Positions 17,578 to 26,684 of a DNA stretch of 64,000 nt are shown here, piece after piece. The notes beneath the pieces are model-generated. The model saw only the letters and a program-made list of their open reading frames with translations. It was not told the DNA's origin and did no database searches. The translations under genes were made by a program, and so were the position numbers. The stretch is from Iodobacter fluviatilis. Its GTDB lineage: Bacteria; Pseudomonadota; Gammaproteobacteria; Burkholderiales; Chitinibacteraceae. The DNA is taken from contig NZ_UGHR01000004.1 of assembly GCF_900451195.1 (NCBI RefSeq), forward strand, positions 496,001 through 560,000, in the 5' to 3' direction. Within the stretch, counting starts at the first letter, position 1. Each line of letters begins with the position of its first letter.

Positions 17578-18057
17578 TTAGCGCAGGCGGCTGATTTCGG
17601 ATTGCAGGGCAGTGATGTTTTTTTCATGCAGCGTCATATTATTGCGAATGCGGCCCATTTTTTCGACATACTTTTGCGGGCTGGCTTTTTCTTCTGCGCT
17701 TCTGCTGCTTTCTGCTTCTGCGAGTAAGCGGCGTGCTTCGGCCAGATTTTTTTGCTCACTGGCCAGTTCTTCGTTCAGGATCAGCTGGCGGTTACTGTCT
17801 CGGCTTTTTTGCGTTGCGGCGTCAACACGCGGGAAATTGCCTGGCGTGGCGGTTTGCGGGCTGCGCTCCTTAGGGGCGGAATTACCACGTGAGCGTGGGG
17901 CAGGAATAAGCGCACCCGGCTCTGCCAGAATACGCTGTGCATTACGCATGGGAATATTTGAAAATGTAACATTGCCGTGCTCGTCCACATATTTATAGAT
18001 ATCAGCGTGGGCCAGCGGGGCAATACATAGGATAGAAATAAAAAGATACTTAAGCAT
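17578..18057 (-). CDS. DUF4124 exported protein
   Basis: 159 residues with a signal peptide (MLKYLFISILCIAPLAHA) followed directly by the DUF4124 core DIYKYVDEHGNVTFSNIP, the 'Y-[KR]-x-x-D-x-x-G-x-[VT]-x-[FY]-[ST]-[DN]' beta-hairpin typical of this family. The C-terminal 80 residues are charged and probably coiled coil (LASEQKNLAEARRLLAEAES). DUF4124 genes commonly lie between glnA and ntrB in proteobacteria; here only the ntrBC side is kept. Function unknown, presumably periplasmic. It may be read with ntrBC, but the internal sigma-54 promoter suggests separate control. Confidence 0.85.
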   Translation of the reverse strand: MLKYLFISILCIAPLAHADIYKYVDEHGNVTFSNIPMRNAQRILAEPGALIPAPRSRGNSAPKERSPQTATPGNFPRVDAATQKSRDSNRQLILNEELASEQKNLAEARRLLAEAESSRSAEEKASPQKYVEKMGRIRNNMTLHEKNITALQSEISRLR

Positions 18058-18174
18058 GGGCGTAACTTAACACAGGACGGGTTTAAATCAACATAAGCAA
18101 GTTTGCTAGTGTTCGCTAAGCGCTTATTCAGCTGCAGCTGTATTTTTCAGTGTTTTGATGATTGGATCTGACGT

Positions 18175-18468
18175 TTAGTCTGCTTGCTTTTCGCTATGGC
18201 CCAAAGGTTTTTCCGGAGCGATTAAATCCCTGACCCTTTGTTTCAGCTCTTTTGCTTCAGGGAATCGCCCTTCGATTTTTCTATCCCAGATCAGCGTATC
18301 CATACAGTGCACAACAAAAACACCTCCCGTGCCAGGTTGTAAAGCGACTTCTCCCAGCTCTTGTGCAAAAGTGGAAAGCAGCTCTTGTGCAAGCCAGGCC
18401 GAGCGAAGTAACCAGTTGCACTGAGTGCAGTACAAAATGCTTACACGGGGAGTGTGGTGAATCGTCAT
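18175..18468 (-). CDS. SelT/SelW/SelH (Rdx) family protein
   Basis: 97 residues. The thioredoxin-like N-terminus VSILYCTQCNWLLRSAWLAQ has the CxxC redox motif (C-T-Q-C) of the SelW/Rdx family, with cysteine in place of selenocysteine, and GTGGVFVVHCMDTLIWDRK matches the family's central beta strands and following region. Predicted thiol-based redox role in the cytosol; the partner is unknown. Its ATG overlaps the stop of the upstream HAD gene by one base (TAATG), implying translational coupling. Confidence 0.87.
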   Translation of the reverse strand: MTIHHTPRVSILYCTQCNWLLRSAWLAQELLSTFAQELGEVALQPGTGGVFVVHCMDTLIWDRKIEGRFPEAKELKQRVRDLIAPEKPLGHSEKQAD

Positions 18469-19121
18469 TAAAATTGCACGCCTAATTGATGGAGCTGTAA
18501 TGTGGTTTCTTGGGCACTTGTATGGTGAATACCATGCCAGCCTGATTCTGTTGCCGCATTCGCATTCTTTGCCACATCGTCGATAAAAACCAGCTCATTA
18601 GGCTGTAAATTTTGGATAGAAAGCGCAATTCTTTCAAACATGGCCTGATAAATGGCCGGATCAGGTTTAATTAAGCCGAGGCGGCCAGAAACCACAATGT
18701 CTTTAAAACGGTGAAGCAAAGGATAGTTTTCCCATGCATAGGGAAAGGTTTCATTCGACCAATTCGTTAAGCCATAAAGTGGCACCTTGGCCGCTTCTAA
18801 TTGTTCCATCAGTGCAACACCATCAGGCAAGGTGCCATTTAATGTTTCTGGCCATCGAGCATAAAATGCGGCAATCCAATCAGCATATTCAGGGAATTCG
18901 GCTTGTTTGATCCGGGTGGCATCGCTAATGCTGCGGCCACGGTCTTGTTCGATATTCCATTCGCCATTACACACATGGCTTAAGAAAAAGGCCCGCTCTT
19001 TTTCATCGCTAATTAATTTACGATAAAGATATTCGGGATTCCAATCAAATAAAACACCACCAAAATCAAAGACAACGGCGCGAATAGTCATGGTGAACTC
19101 AGGGAATGACAGACGAGCCAT
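18468..19121 (-). CDS. HAD-superfamily hydrolase (HAD-IA)
   Basis: 217 residues, cytosolic phosphatase-like. HAD motif I is AVVFDFGGVLFDWNP (nucleophile in DFGG), motif II is LYGLTNWSNETF, the lysine is in GLIKPDPAIY, and motif IV is LVFIDDVAKNANAA. The pattern matches the YihX/epoxide-hydrolase-N-terminal-like subgroup; the substrate is unknown. The start at 19121 has a G-rich AGGGGG just upstream, but ATG 19091 (MTIRAVVFDFGG) gives the usual family N-terminus and is a real alternative. It forms a two-gene unit with the SelW-like gene. Confidence 0.88.
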   Translation of the reverse strand: MARLSFPEFTMTIRAVVFDFGGVLFDWNPEYLYRKLISDEKERAFFLSHVCNGEWNIEQDRGRSISDATRIKQAEFPEYADWIAAFYARWPETLNGTLPDGVALMEQLEAAKVPLYGLTNWSNETFPYAWENYPLLHRFKDIVVSGRLGLIKPDPAIYQAMFERIALSIQNLQPNELVFIDDVAKNANAATESGWHGIHHTSAQETTLQLHQLGVQF

Positions 19122-19192
19122 TGTACCCCCTGAGCTTTACTTATTAAATGACAGCCATAGTTATTTAATATTCAGCAACTTATGTTTTGAAA

Positions 19193-19230
19193 AAACTGAC
19201 TGATGTGATCAATATTTCATATATCAGTTT
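19193..19230 (-). terminator. Possible weak terminator after the GNAT gene
   Basis: On the minus strand, AAACTGA pairs with TCAGTTT across a long AT-rich loop and a run of six T follows. The stem overlaps the acetyltransferase stop codon. Weak by stem length. Confidence 0.3.
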
Positions 19231-19687
19231 AAATTTCTAAGCTGTAATATCGATAAGTCTGGTCAGCTTGGTAGCCCAGAGATTCATATAAGGCCTGGGC
19301 GCGCTGATTACTATGGGCAGTAGACAGATCGAGGCGTACTGCGCCGGTTTGTATGGCGTGAAGGCGGGCTTTTTCCATCAGCAAGCGCGAGATACCCTGG
19401 CCTCTGGCAGCTTCATCAACAAATAAATCATATAAAACCCAGACTCTGGCTGCAGCAATAGAGCAAAAAGAAGGGTAAAGCTGGATAAAGCCAAGCCCAT
19501 TACCTTCCTGATCGCTGGCCAATAAAATGACGCTTTCATTTAATGCCAGCCTCTGCTGCAAAAAATCATGCGCAATTTGCAGATTGCTCTCTTGCTGATA
19601 AAAAATGCGATAAGCATTAAATAAAGGGGCTAATTGGTTTAAATCATCTAAATTGGCATAGCGGATAAAACACGGTTTAGTCATCAA
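19229..19687 (-). CDS. GNAT family N-acetyltransferase
   Basis: 152 residues with the full GNAT fold. IRYANLDDLNQLAPLFNAYR is the first strand-helix unit, WVLYDLFVDEAARGQGISRL carries the acetyl-CoA-binding motif A (R/Q-x-x-G-x-[GA] as RGQGIS), and LYESLGYQADQTYRYYSLEI is the C-terminal motif B. Such enzymes acetylate amines, drugs or protein N-termini; no substrate can be deduced. The start (MMTK at 19687) overlaps the 3' end of the upstream membrane-protein gene by 11 bases, so the two are co-translated. Confidence 0.88.
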   Translation of the reverse strand: MMTKPCFIRYANLDDLNQLAPLFNAYRIFYQQESNLQIAHDFLQQRLALNESVILLASDQEGNGLGFIQLYPSFCSIAAARVWVLYDLFVDEAARGQGISRLLMEKARLHAIQTGAVRLDLSTAHSNQRAQALYESLGYQADQTYRYYSLEI

Positions 19688-20114
19688 TACTTACCTTTTC
19701 AGATACAAGTGGTTCAAGCAATACTGCAAGTAATCGGGCTATACCCAGCGCGAGTGGAATAGCGCCAGCCCAGCATAAAACGGGTGAAAAACCACTGAAG
19801 TGGAAAAACACCATTAAACCTGCCCCTATCCCGATAAGGGTGCATGCCGCGTGTAATCGTTTGCCTGGATGGTCCTTAGCACCTTTGCCTGCTTTGGCAG
19901 AATATAAGTCTTCTGCCCATGCTTTAGATGGCGTATTAAACAGCTCGGGGGGAATAGGTAAGTCTTTCGCCAGCATTTTTTGAATGGTTTCATGTTGCAA
20001 TTGAAGCTTTTGATGGCGAAAGTAAAACACGATGGCCACAATAAACACCGGCATTAAAATAGATACAATCGGGATAATAATTTCTGCTGAGAGGAGGGCT
20101 TGCAAGGCATTCAT
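19677..20114 (-). CDS. Small membrane protein, DUF6249-like
   Basis: 145 residues. One N-terminal transmembrane helix (IIIPIVSILMPVFIVAIVFY) is followed by a basic, polar cytoplasmic stretch (HQKLQLQHETIQKMLAKDLP, then IPPELF) and two more helices near the C-terminus (ACTLIGIGAGLMVFFHFSGF and CWAGAIPLALGIARLLAVLL). The helix, 'ET-I-x-x-[ML]' segment, 'PPEL' layout matches the DUF6249 family as I recall it; function unknown. ATG 20114 is preferred over 20132 because AAGGAAA lies just upstream. It overlaps the GNAT gene. Confidence 0.75.
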   Translation of the reverse strand: MNALQALLSAEIIIPIVSILMPVFIVAIVFYFRHQKLQLQHETIQKMLAKDLPIPPELFNTPSKAWAEDLYSAKAGKGAKDHPGKRLHAACTLIGIGAGLMVFFHFSGFSPVLCWAGAIPLALGIARLLAVLLEPLVSEKVSIDD

Positions 20115-20221
20115 GTTGTTTTCCTTAAGCAATCAGGGTGCTTATTCTGACGTCATAACGCCGACTTAGGCAAGAAAATAACAGGGCTGCCTGCAAGGAC
20201 AGACTGCTGGTAGAATCAGCG

Positions 20222-21418
20222 TTAATTCCTTCCTTTCCAGCTTGCATTACAAATTGATTGCAGGTACTTAAGCGCTCTTTCCATATAAAAATCTGGGCGT
20301 TCCGGATCATCATTGGCCAGCTCGTAACTTGCCGTGTTTTTTAAATCGCTATTCCAATACTTGGTGAGCTCTTCCTGATAAGCCACTGGGATAATATGCT
20401 CAATAAATTGTCTGATGGATTCAGGATTAAAGCCTGATTCTCTGTATTTGCTAATCAGCTCTTTTGCTTCCCTTTTAAGCAGAGAAGATTTTAATGGCAG
20501 CTCAGTTGCAGCTAATAAAAATAATGTTGCGATGCATTGCTCATCATTATCGTGGCTTAACTTGCGCCAGTTTTGGGCCAACTGATGATCGTGATTGCTG
20601 ATTTCGCTGATATCAGCATCAAGAATATAGCAGGTTTCCGGCATAAACTGAGCGGCCTTGATTTTAGGAAGCTCAAAGGCAATAAATCTGGCCATTTCTG
20701 ACTGCGCTGTATTTTGTATCAGGATAGGTGCAGCTGCAAAAAAATGATTAAATCGCTCTGTATCCAAGCTTGATTTTTTGGCTGCTTTAATTAGCTTATT
20801 CAGCTCTGCCCGGTTGGGAAGTTTTAATTTTGCATCTTTATTCAATAATATCAGCATGGTTGTTTGAATCAGCGATTCTGCATCGCAAAACTCATTAGCA
20901 GCCAGCGCTAATTTTTTTGCCAGCCAAAACCCAAGATCAATTTTTTGCTGGTATTGCTGTTTTTGCTTTAATTCTTCCAGATATTTGGCAAATGAAATGC
21001 GCTCTTGTGCCGTTTGCTGATTCAGATAGCCGATTGCCTCTTCGCCTGATTTGCTGACCAGTAAAGTATCTTGTGGCATGGCATGCAGCTTTCTAAGCAT
21101 ATCCGCACCGGCTTTAGAATGGGATAGCAGGGTGTTTTTGCTTAAAGACAGCGCAGCAAGCCGCAGATCACCTTTGGATATTTCTTCAAGATAAAGGCTG
21201 ATTAAATTCACGATTCGGATCAGTGATAATTCAATATCCGGGCGCAGATAGGCTGTACCAAAATAATTGGCGATCTGCACCATGCCTTTGGCTAAATCAG
21301 TTTGAATTTGTATTAATTTTTCTGCTGAAATAAGGCCCTCTGTTACGCCGTAGCTGAGGGCTTTATCAAAGAATCTGCGGCTGTCTATGGTGGATAATGC
21401 GGTAGAGACTGTACTCAT
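20222..21418 (-). CDS. Unknown helical protein, last gene of the J-domain operon
   Basis: 398 residues, soluble, rich in Leu, Lys, Glu and Ala, with no signal peptide or membrane segment. It appears all-helical throughout, with recurring helix-turn units such as RPDIELSLIRIVNLISLYLE and KIDLGFWLAKKLALAANEFC. I do not recognise a family. It follows the 254-residue gene by nine bases and is therefore the distal gene of the unit that begins with the J-domain protein. A role as client, adaptor or regulator in a DnaJ-dependent process is only inferred from the operon. Confidence 0.8.
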   Translation of the reverse strand: MSTVSTALSTIDSRRFFDKALSYGVTEGLISAEKLIQIQTDLAKGMVQIANYFGTAYLRPDIELSLIRIVNLISLYLEEISKGDLRLAALSLSKNTLLSHSKAGADMLRKLHAMPQDTLLVSKSGEEAIGYLNQQTAQERISFAKYLEELKQKQQYQQKIDLGFWLAKKLALAANEFCDAESLIQTTMLILLNKDAKLKLPNRAELNKLIKAAKKSSLDTERFNHFFAAAPILIQNTAQSEMARFIAFELPKIKAAQFMPETCYILDADISEISNHDHQLAQNWRKLSHDNDEQCIATLFLLAATELPLKSSLLKREAKELISKYRESGFNPESIRQFIEHIIPVAYQEELTKYWNSDLKNTASYELANDDPERPDFYMERALKYLQSICNASWKGRN

Positions 21419-21427
21419 ACTTTCCCT

Positions 21428-22192
21428 TTAAATTGCAGATTCTTCAGCATCGCTTTCAAGATCAATCATTTTGAGCAGATCTTCAATCATGGCGTTGCTT
21501 GGTGCTTTGCTTTCAGCTTTGAGATATTTGGCGAGTACCCGGCCTTGCAGCTCAAGAATCAGGTGATCAAATGCATCGGGCAGCTCGTGGAACAGCACCC
21601 AAATCGTTTCTTTCCAATCGCTGTCTGCAATTTCTGCGCGGGAGATATTCCATTTTAATTTATCAATGATGTGTTCTGCAGAATGAAATACTTCAAAAAA
21701 TTCTTTGATTTCATCTGTGGTGCTGCTGCCATCGTCATTCATAAAAGGGAGCGTTACGCTGGTATTGCTGGCGTGCAGGACAAAATTAAAGACATCTTCG
21801 TGAAAATCATGAAAGTAATCCGCAAGGGTTTCTACCCCGGCAGGTTTGTTTTCATAAATGGCTTCCAGATATTCTTCGGCAGCATCTGAGTGCTTATAAA
21901 TAACGACATTAATCATGGCGCGCAGTTTATCTTTTGTGCGATCGCCATATTGCGAATCTAAAACAATGGCCCGGGCAAATTGCTCAGGCGTGACCAGCAA
22001 GCTGAGTACTGATTCTTTAGATGAATCGTATTCACGCATAATGGCTAATAAATCTTTGGCAGGTACGTCTTCTAAAATTTCAGCCAGCGCATAATCGCCC
22101 TGCTGATCGGCAATATCCGAAAGTGCTTTTTCTGCACCGCTGATATCTCCGGTCAAAATTAATTTTGATGCATTAATAATTGCTGGATGCAT
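21428..22192 (-). CDS. Unknown acidic helical protein in the J-domain operon
   Basis: 254 residues, acidic, soluble, predicted mainly helical. No recognised domain. Visible features are a TPR-like first hairpin (ASKLILTGDISGAEKALSDI), a stretch rich in aromatic and acidic residues (LADYFHDFHEDVFNFVLHAS) and an acidic tail (MIDLESDAEESAI). It sits between the 179-residue and 398-residue genes on the same strand; the gap to the upstream gene is 72 bases and to the downstream gene 9 bases. The function cannot be named from sequence. Confidence 0.8.
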   Translation of the reverse strand: MHPAIINASKLILTGDISGAEKALSDIADQQGDYALAEILEDVPAKDLLAIMREYDSSKESVLSLLVTPEQFARAIVLDSQYGDRTKDKLRAMINVVIYKHSDAAEEYLEAIYENKPAGVETLADYFHDFHEDVFNFVLHASNTSVTLPFMNDDGSSTTDEIKEFFEVFHSAEHIIDKLKWNISRAEIADSDWKETIWVLFHELPDAFDHLILELQGRVLAKYLKAESKAPSNAMIEDLLKMIDLESDAEESAI

Positions 22193-22264
22193 GCGAAATC
22201 CTTTTATCTTTTATCGGGTTAATGACTAAGCCGTATTGAGCTTAGAACAAGCCGGTGTATTTAC

Positions 22265-22804
22265 TTAATTGTTTTCAGCTTCTGTTGATTCAAAGCCTTG
22301 CTCACTCAGCCAGTCTGAACCTGATTCATCTAATTGCAGTGCTCCGTCTTCGTCATCTTCCTCTTCGTGCTCGCTTACTTCTGCCTGTGCATAATGAGTG
22401 TGCGTGCCAATGCTGCGCATAAACTCTAATGTAGCGGCGATAACCATAAACTGATCACCGCCCTCTGTATTTAAAGTGGCATCAATTAATTTATCCGCCC
22501 AGCTGGCAATGCTTAAGTGGCTGCTTAGCTCATCCCAGGAAATAAAGTCATCGCCATAGCCTTCAGGCTCACTGAAAACAATACTTTGCATGGCTTTGGG
22601 GTTATTAAAGCTGAAAGCATTATGAAAAATAACGGCAACCATTTCTGGTGCAAATTCAATCATTGGCAGGATATGTTCAATTTCCTGACGTTTTTCATTA
22701 AGCCGTTTTTTAAGAGCGGATTTTCCCTCGGAATCGCTGGATAAATCATCTAACTCGGCTTCGTAATTGGCGTAAAGATCAGCAAAGTATGGGGAAATGC
22801 TCAC
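22265..22804 (-). CDS. Unknown acidic protein coupled to the J-domain gene
   Basis: 179 residues, strongly acidic (SEHEEEDDEDGALQLDESGS near the C-terminus), no signal peptide or membrane helix. The N-terminal half is helical (YFADLYANYEAELDDLSSDS, then KSALKKRLNEKRQEIEHILP). Its ATG overlaps the stop of the J-domain gene by four bases, so the two proteins should be made in fixed proportion and may bind each other. A negatively charged tail is common in proteins that hold unfolded or basic partners, but that is speculation here. No family recognised. Confidence 0.8.
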   Translation of the reverse strand: MSISPYFADLYANYEAELDDLSSDSEGKSALKKRLNEKRQEIEHILPMIEFAPEMVAVIFHNAFSFNNPKAMQSIVFSEPEGYGDDFISWDELSSHLSIASWADKLIDATLNTEGGDQFMVIAATLEFMRSIGTHTHYAQAEVSEHEEEDDEDGALQLDESGSDWLSEQGFESTEAENN

Positions 22805-23088
22805 TGGGTAATTCCTTTAATATATTTTTCGGCAATCTCTCGGGCAATCTCTTGTGGATTGTCGATCAGGCTGCGCTGCCGGTAGTCATCGTAAGCCTGG
22901 CGGCGTGTTGCGTCGGCCAGCACTTCATATGCTTCCTGAATGGCTCTGAATTGTGCAACTGCTGCAGGGTCCGGGTTTTTATCCGGGTGGTAGCGGGCTG
23001 CATTTTTGCGGTATGCGGATTTAATTAAATCGATGCTGGCTGTGGGTGAAACGCCTAATTTTGCATAATGATCTTGAATAACAGACAT
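22801..23088 (-). CDS. Short J-domain (DnaJ-like) co-chaperone
   Basis: 95 residues, essentially a J-domain plus a short tail. Helix I-II YAKLGVSPTASIDLIKSAYR, the HPD tripeptide at residues 34-36 (YHPDKNPDP) and helix III FRAIQEAYEVLADATRRQAY are all present, so it should stimulate an Hsp70 ATPase. It has no G/F linker, zinc finger or C-terminal substrate domain, making it a type III J-protein. The tail (NPQEIAREIAEKYIKGITQ) may bind its partner. ATG 23088 has a purine-rich AGGAAAG upstream; the open frame extends to 23217 but adds unrelated residues. No hsp70 gene is nearby. It heads a four-gene unit. Confidence 0.88.
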   Translation of the reverse strand: MSVIQDHYAKLGVSPTASIDLIKSAYRKNAARYHPDKNPDPAAVAQFRAIQEAYEVLADATRRQAYDDYRQRSLIDNPQEIAREIAEKYIKGITQ

Positions 23089-23117
23089 GTGGGCTTTCTT
23101 TCCTAAAGCGCAGATAG

Positions 23118-23163
23118 AGGCAGGTAATCGCTGCACCTTGCCGGGACAAGGTGCCATCTGCCT
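23118..23163. other. Hairpin in the leader of the J-domain operon
   Basis: Inner stem CACCTTG (23134-23140) / CAAGGTG (23147-23153) with loop CCGGGA, and outer stem AGGCAG (23118-23123) / CTGCCT (23158-23163). It lies 30-75 bases before the J-domain ATG, so it would be in its leader RNA or just upstream of its promoter. Role unknown. Confidence 0.4.
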
Positions 23164-23175
23164 GTATTTTAAACG

Positions 23176-23228
23176 AAAAACAGCAGCCACCCTTGCAATA
23201 TCAACTGCATATTGCAAGGGTGGCTGCT
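23176..23228 (-). terminator. Strong intrinsic terminator after the MATE gene
   Basis: Two perfectly complementary 20-base arms (23182-23201 and 23209-23228) with a 7-base loop. On the minus strand a GTTTTT tail follows at the low-coordinate side. It isolates the exporter transcript from the J-domain operon. Confidence 0.88.
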
Positions 23229-23235
23229 CTGCCGC

Positions 23236-24612
23236 TTAGATAACGGAGTATACGGTTGATTGATGGCCGTGCTTCAGACGGCACAATTCGCGCCATAATA
23301 CGCTGGCAATCACCATGCCAATCAGCATATTGACAAATGGTAGCGCAAGATACACGCCATCAACCCCCCACCATTGCGGTATAAACCAAAGTGCCGGTAT
23401 CAGGAGTAGTGTTTTGCCTAAAGTCCCCAGCATGGATAAGCGGGTGAGTGCCATGGCTTGTAAGGCGATCACCCCCACAATTATTGCGCCATCAAAGGGG
23501 AGTGCAAATAAGTGCATTTGCAGGGCTCTTGTTGCAGATTCGATGAGTGCCTGATCCTGGCCTGCGTAAAGCGTAGCAATGGTTTGCGGAAAAAACTGCA
23601 CGATGGCCAGTAATGTAAGGCTGATGGCCAGGCTGACTTGTAAACCATAAGATAAAGTTTGCGCCAGTCTTTGTGCTTGTTTTGCACCGGTAGCGTGGCT
23701 TAATAGTGGCTGCATCCCCAGCGCCAGCCCGTGTATCAACAAAATAAACACGGCTTCGGTATAACCTGCTACTGCATATGCGGCGACATCACTACCTTGG
23801 CCGTATTCCAGCAGCTGGTAATTATGCGCAAAGAGCAGAAAGGCTAAATTTGCCTCCATAAGTAGGCTGGATATTCCGAGGCCCAGCATCGAAGGCATGC
23901 TTTGCCAGTGCGGGCGCAGATCTTTCAGTGCGATCCTTAATCGTGCAAACGGGCTGAAGAAATAGATCAGCCCTGTCACTGTGATGACTGTTTCAACCAA
24001 TAAGGTAGCCCCTGCAGAGCCTGCCAGCCCCCATCCCAGAACGACTACAAACACATAATTTAGCGCCATATTACTAAAGCCGCCAATCACCACTAACCAG
24101 GTAATAAACTGTGGCCGGCCATCATTTCTGACTAAATAAATAACAGCCATCTGGCCGATGGTTACCAGCCCGCCCCACAGCATTAAAGATAGATAGGAGC
24201 GAGCCTCTTGCAGCACGGCTGGGTCATTGTCTGCATTGAGTAATGCCAGTAAATAATCCAGCTGGCTGATGCCAATAATGGGTAAAAGAATACCCAGTGC
24301 CGCGATAATCAGCAGGGTGTTGGCGAGCGCCTGCTTTGCTTCTTGATTGCGGCCTGCACCTTGCAAGATAGAAATTCGTGTGGCGGCCCCCATGCTGATC
24401 ATGGCCCCTAATCCCACTTGCAGCAGAATCAGCGGATAAGCAAGGTTTATGGCTGCCAATGCATGGGCGCCCACATAGCGGCCTACAAAGATGCCATCGA
24501 CTACGGTATAGAGACCGATCACCAGCATGCCTGCAATGGAGGGAATGACATAACGCCAGAAGAGGGTTTTGACTGGAAGAGTATTCAGGTCCTGTACGTT
24601 TTGTTGATTCAT
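23236..24612 (-). CDS. MATE family efflux transporter
   Basis: 458 residues with about twelve transmembrane helices in two similar halves; the first half begins TLFWRYVIPSIAGMLVIGLY and contains VDGIFVGRYVGAHALAAINL, the MATE N-lobe signature. Sodium- or proton-driven export of cationic drugs or metabolites is the family role; the substrate is unknown. There is no gene for a periplasmic or outer-membrane partner, as expected for MATE. It is divergent from a TetR gene, which almost certainly represses it, and it ends at a very strong terminator. Confidence 0.93.
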   Translation of the reverse strand: MNQQNVQDLNTLPVKTLFWRYVIPSIAGMLVIGLYTVVDGIFVGRYVGAHALAAINLAYPLILLQVGLGAMISMGAATRISILQGAGRNQEAKQALANTLLIIAALGILLPIIGISQLDYLLALLNADNDPAVLQEARSYLSLMLWGGLVTIGQMAVIYLVRNDGRPQFITWLVVIGGFSNMALNYVFVVVLGWGLAGSAGATLLVETVITVTGLIYFFSPFARLRIALKDLRPHWQSMPSMLGLGISSLLMEANLAFLLFAHNYQLLEYGQGSDVAAYAVAGYTEAVFILLIHGLALGMQPLLSHATGAKQAQRLAQTLSYGLQVSLAISLTLLAIVQFFPQTIATLYAGQDQALIESATRALQMHLFALPFDGAIIVGVIALQAMALTRLSMLGTLGKTLLLIPALWFIPQWWGVDGVYLALPFVNMLIGMVIASVLWRELCRLKHGHQSTVYSVI

Positions 24613-24730
24613 AAAAGCTCACTTGCGGCACCGTGGCCACAGGATTAAAGAGCTGGCTAGGTTAACATTTAATCAGTCACGCACGATTAATTAATGCTAT
24701 GTAATAATTCCGGGAACTTAGAGGAACATC

Positions 24731-25375
24731 ATGGCAAGAAAAACCAAAGAAGACGCGCAAAAAACCCGTGATGCCATCCTGAATGGGGCGGAGCAGGTGT
24801 TTTTAGATAAGGGCGTGGCACAAGCCACTATGGCCGATATTGCTGATGCTGCAGGTGTATCCCGTGGGGCGGTTTACGGCCATTACCCTAATAAAATCGA
24901 TGTATGCAAGGCCATGAGCGAGCGCATGTTTGCACTTGAAACGATGCATTTTATCCCCGCTGGCAACAGCGCGATGGAGGCGCTGGTACAAACCGGGCTT
25001 TATTATTTAAACCTCTTTTGCCAGCCGGGCACGGCTCAGTCTGTGATTGCCATTTTGTATTTTAAGTGCGAGCGCAGCCCGGAAAATACCGCTCTGATCA
25101 GGCACAGGGATTTGATTACAAAATTAGCGATGCATTACAGCCTGCGTCTTTTGCGCCGCGCGGTGCAAAATAAAGAGCTGCCCGATACCCTCGATTTACG
25201 CTTGAGTAATCTGTATTTGCATACGGTCTTTGATGGCACTTACGACATGTTGCAGGATTTTTACCCAGACCGTCCTCAGGCGGCTTTACCCGATTGTGAG
25301 CGAATGCTGCGCACGGCCGTTTCCAGCCTGATTCATGCGCCATATTTTCAGCGGAATAATGAAGGGCAGGCCTAA
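24731..25375 (+). CDS. TetR/AcrR-family repressor
   Basis: 214 residues. The N-terminal helix-turn-helix reads KTRDAILNGAEQVFLDKGVA then MADIADAAGVSRGAVYGHYP, very close to the AcrR/TtgR/NalC class. The C-terminal ligand domain (from about residue 70) is TetR_C-like (LYYLNLFCQPGTAQSVIAIL). It lies back to back with the MATE gene, 118 bases apart; a loose dyad CATTTAATC-N10-GATTAATTAATG in that gap may be its operator. The expected role is drug- or metabolite-responsive repression of the exporter and of itself. AGAGGAAC lies just before the ATG. Confidence 0.92.
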   Translation: MARKTKEDAQKTRDAILNGAEQVFLDKGVAQATMADIADAAGVSRGAVYGHYPNKIDVCKAMSERMFALETMHFIPAGNSAMEALVQTGLYYLNLFCQPGTAQSVIAILYFKCERSPENTALIRHRDLITKLAMHYSLRLLRRAVQNKELPDTLDLRLSNLYLHTVFDGTYDMLQDFYPDRPQAALPDCERMLRTAVSSLIHAPYFQRNNEGQA

Positions 25376-25500
25376 TTAGCCCTATGAATGGCTCAGTTTG
25401 ATGATTGCTGCGGCAGAGTGCGGCTTAAAAAACTAAGCTGAAATCATTAAAAAGCGGGCAGCATTTTTGTATCAATGTTTCTTTTGCCTGGAGAGGCTGC

Positions 25501-26628
25501 ATGAATCGTGTCGATCAGGCCAGCAGACGCAAAGTTCTGGCGGCTTTGGCTGGTTCGGGGATTTTAAGTGCGCTGGGGCCAGCGGCATGGGCTGCGGGAG
25601 GCAAAGGCAAATTTGCAGTGGGCTTTATTTATCTGGGCGCTGCAAATGATCTGGGCTACAACCAAGCTCATGCAGCGGGCGCCCACGCAGTGGCGGCACT
25701 GAGTGATGTGGAAATCCACGAGCTTTATTCTATTCCCGAAGGTAAAGAGGCATCGGTGGCGATTAAGATACTGGTCGGGCAAAAAAATTGCCGCATTATC
25801 TTTGCCACCTCGTATGGTTATTTCAATCCTTATGTACTGGAAGCCGCCCGGCAATATCCTGATGTAGTGTTTTTACATGCGGGGGCCGTATACCGGCAAG
25901 GCATCTATCCAGAAAATGTGGGCACCTATTTTGCGTATACCGACGAGGCTCAATATATTAGTGGCCTTGTGGCCGGGCTGATGAGTGCAAGTGGCCGCAT
26001 GGGTTTTATTGCAGCCAAGCCCATTCCGCAGGTATTACGCAATATCAATGCCTTTATGCTAGGTGCGCGGCGGGCTAATCCGCAGGCAGAAATGGTTTTG
26101 CAGTTTACGGGTGACTGGAATAATCCCCAAAAAGAAATGGCTGCATTTAAAGAATTAGTTAATAAAAAAGTAGATGTTGTTTCTTGCCATATTGATTCTC
26201 CAATTAAACTGGCTGCGTTGTGTGAAGCGCAGGGCATTCATTATTGTGGCTACCATTTTGATCAGAGCAGCATGGCTCCGAAATCTTTGCTGACTGGCGC
26301 AGAATTTGACTGGACTCATCTTTACCCGGATTACGTAAAAAGAATCCGGTCTAATAAAGACTGGCCACGAGCCGTAAGAGCGGGCTTTGCCGGTGGTTTG
26401 CTGCGCAACACCCCCTATGGTCCGCTTGTTCCTGTGGCCGTCCGTGCGGAGGCTGACCGGGTACGTGAATTGATTAAAAGCGGAAAAATGTTTGTTTTTT
26501 CCGGCACGGTAAAAGATAACACCGGCAAACTGCAGATTACAGCCGGGCAGAAATTTGCAAGCGCAGCGCAGGAGCTGGAAAAAATGTATTGGCTGGCTGA
26601 AGGAATAATCGGCAACTTACCCCGCTAG
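25501..26628 (+). CDS. BMP/Med-family periplasmic binding protein
   Basis: 375 residues. The N-terminus has an [13 protein letters not shown] stretch with a twin-arginine look and a cleavage region near AAWAAGG; one arginine pair is present, so Tat export is possible but Sec cannot be excluded. The body is a BMP (PnrA/Med-like) domain: [51 protein letters not shown] and [20 protein letters not shown]. The family binds nucleosides or purine-like ligands for ABC uptake. No permease or ATPase gene is present; the next gene is a membrane histidine kinase, so a ligand-sensing role is likely. GGAGAGGC precedes the ATG. Confidence 0.9.
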   Translation: MNRVDQASRRKVLAALAGSGILSALGPAAWAAGGKGKFAVGFIYLGAANDLGYNQAHAAGAHAVAALSDVEIHELYSIPEGKEASVAIKILVGQKNCRIIFATSYGYFNPYVLEAARQYPDVVFLHAGAVYRQGIYPENVGTYFAYTDEAQYISGLVAGLMSASGRMGFIAAKPIPQVLRNINAFMLGARRANPQAEMVLQFTGDWNNPQKEMAAFKELVNKKVDVVSCHIDSPIKLAALCEAQGIHYCGYHFDQSSMAPKSLLTGAEFDWTHLYPDYVKRIRSNKDWPRAVRAGFAGGLLRNTPYGPLVPVAVRAEADRVRELIKSGKMFVFSGTVKDNTGKLQITAGQKFASAAQELEKMYWLAEGIIGNLPR

Positions 26629-26684
26629 AGACTCTGTTGGGGCAAGGGCCATGTGCGTTGTTATCACTTCAGAGGTGTCGCACG

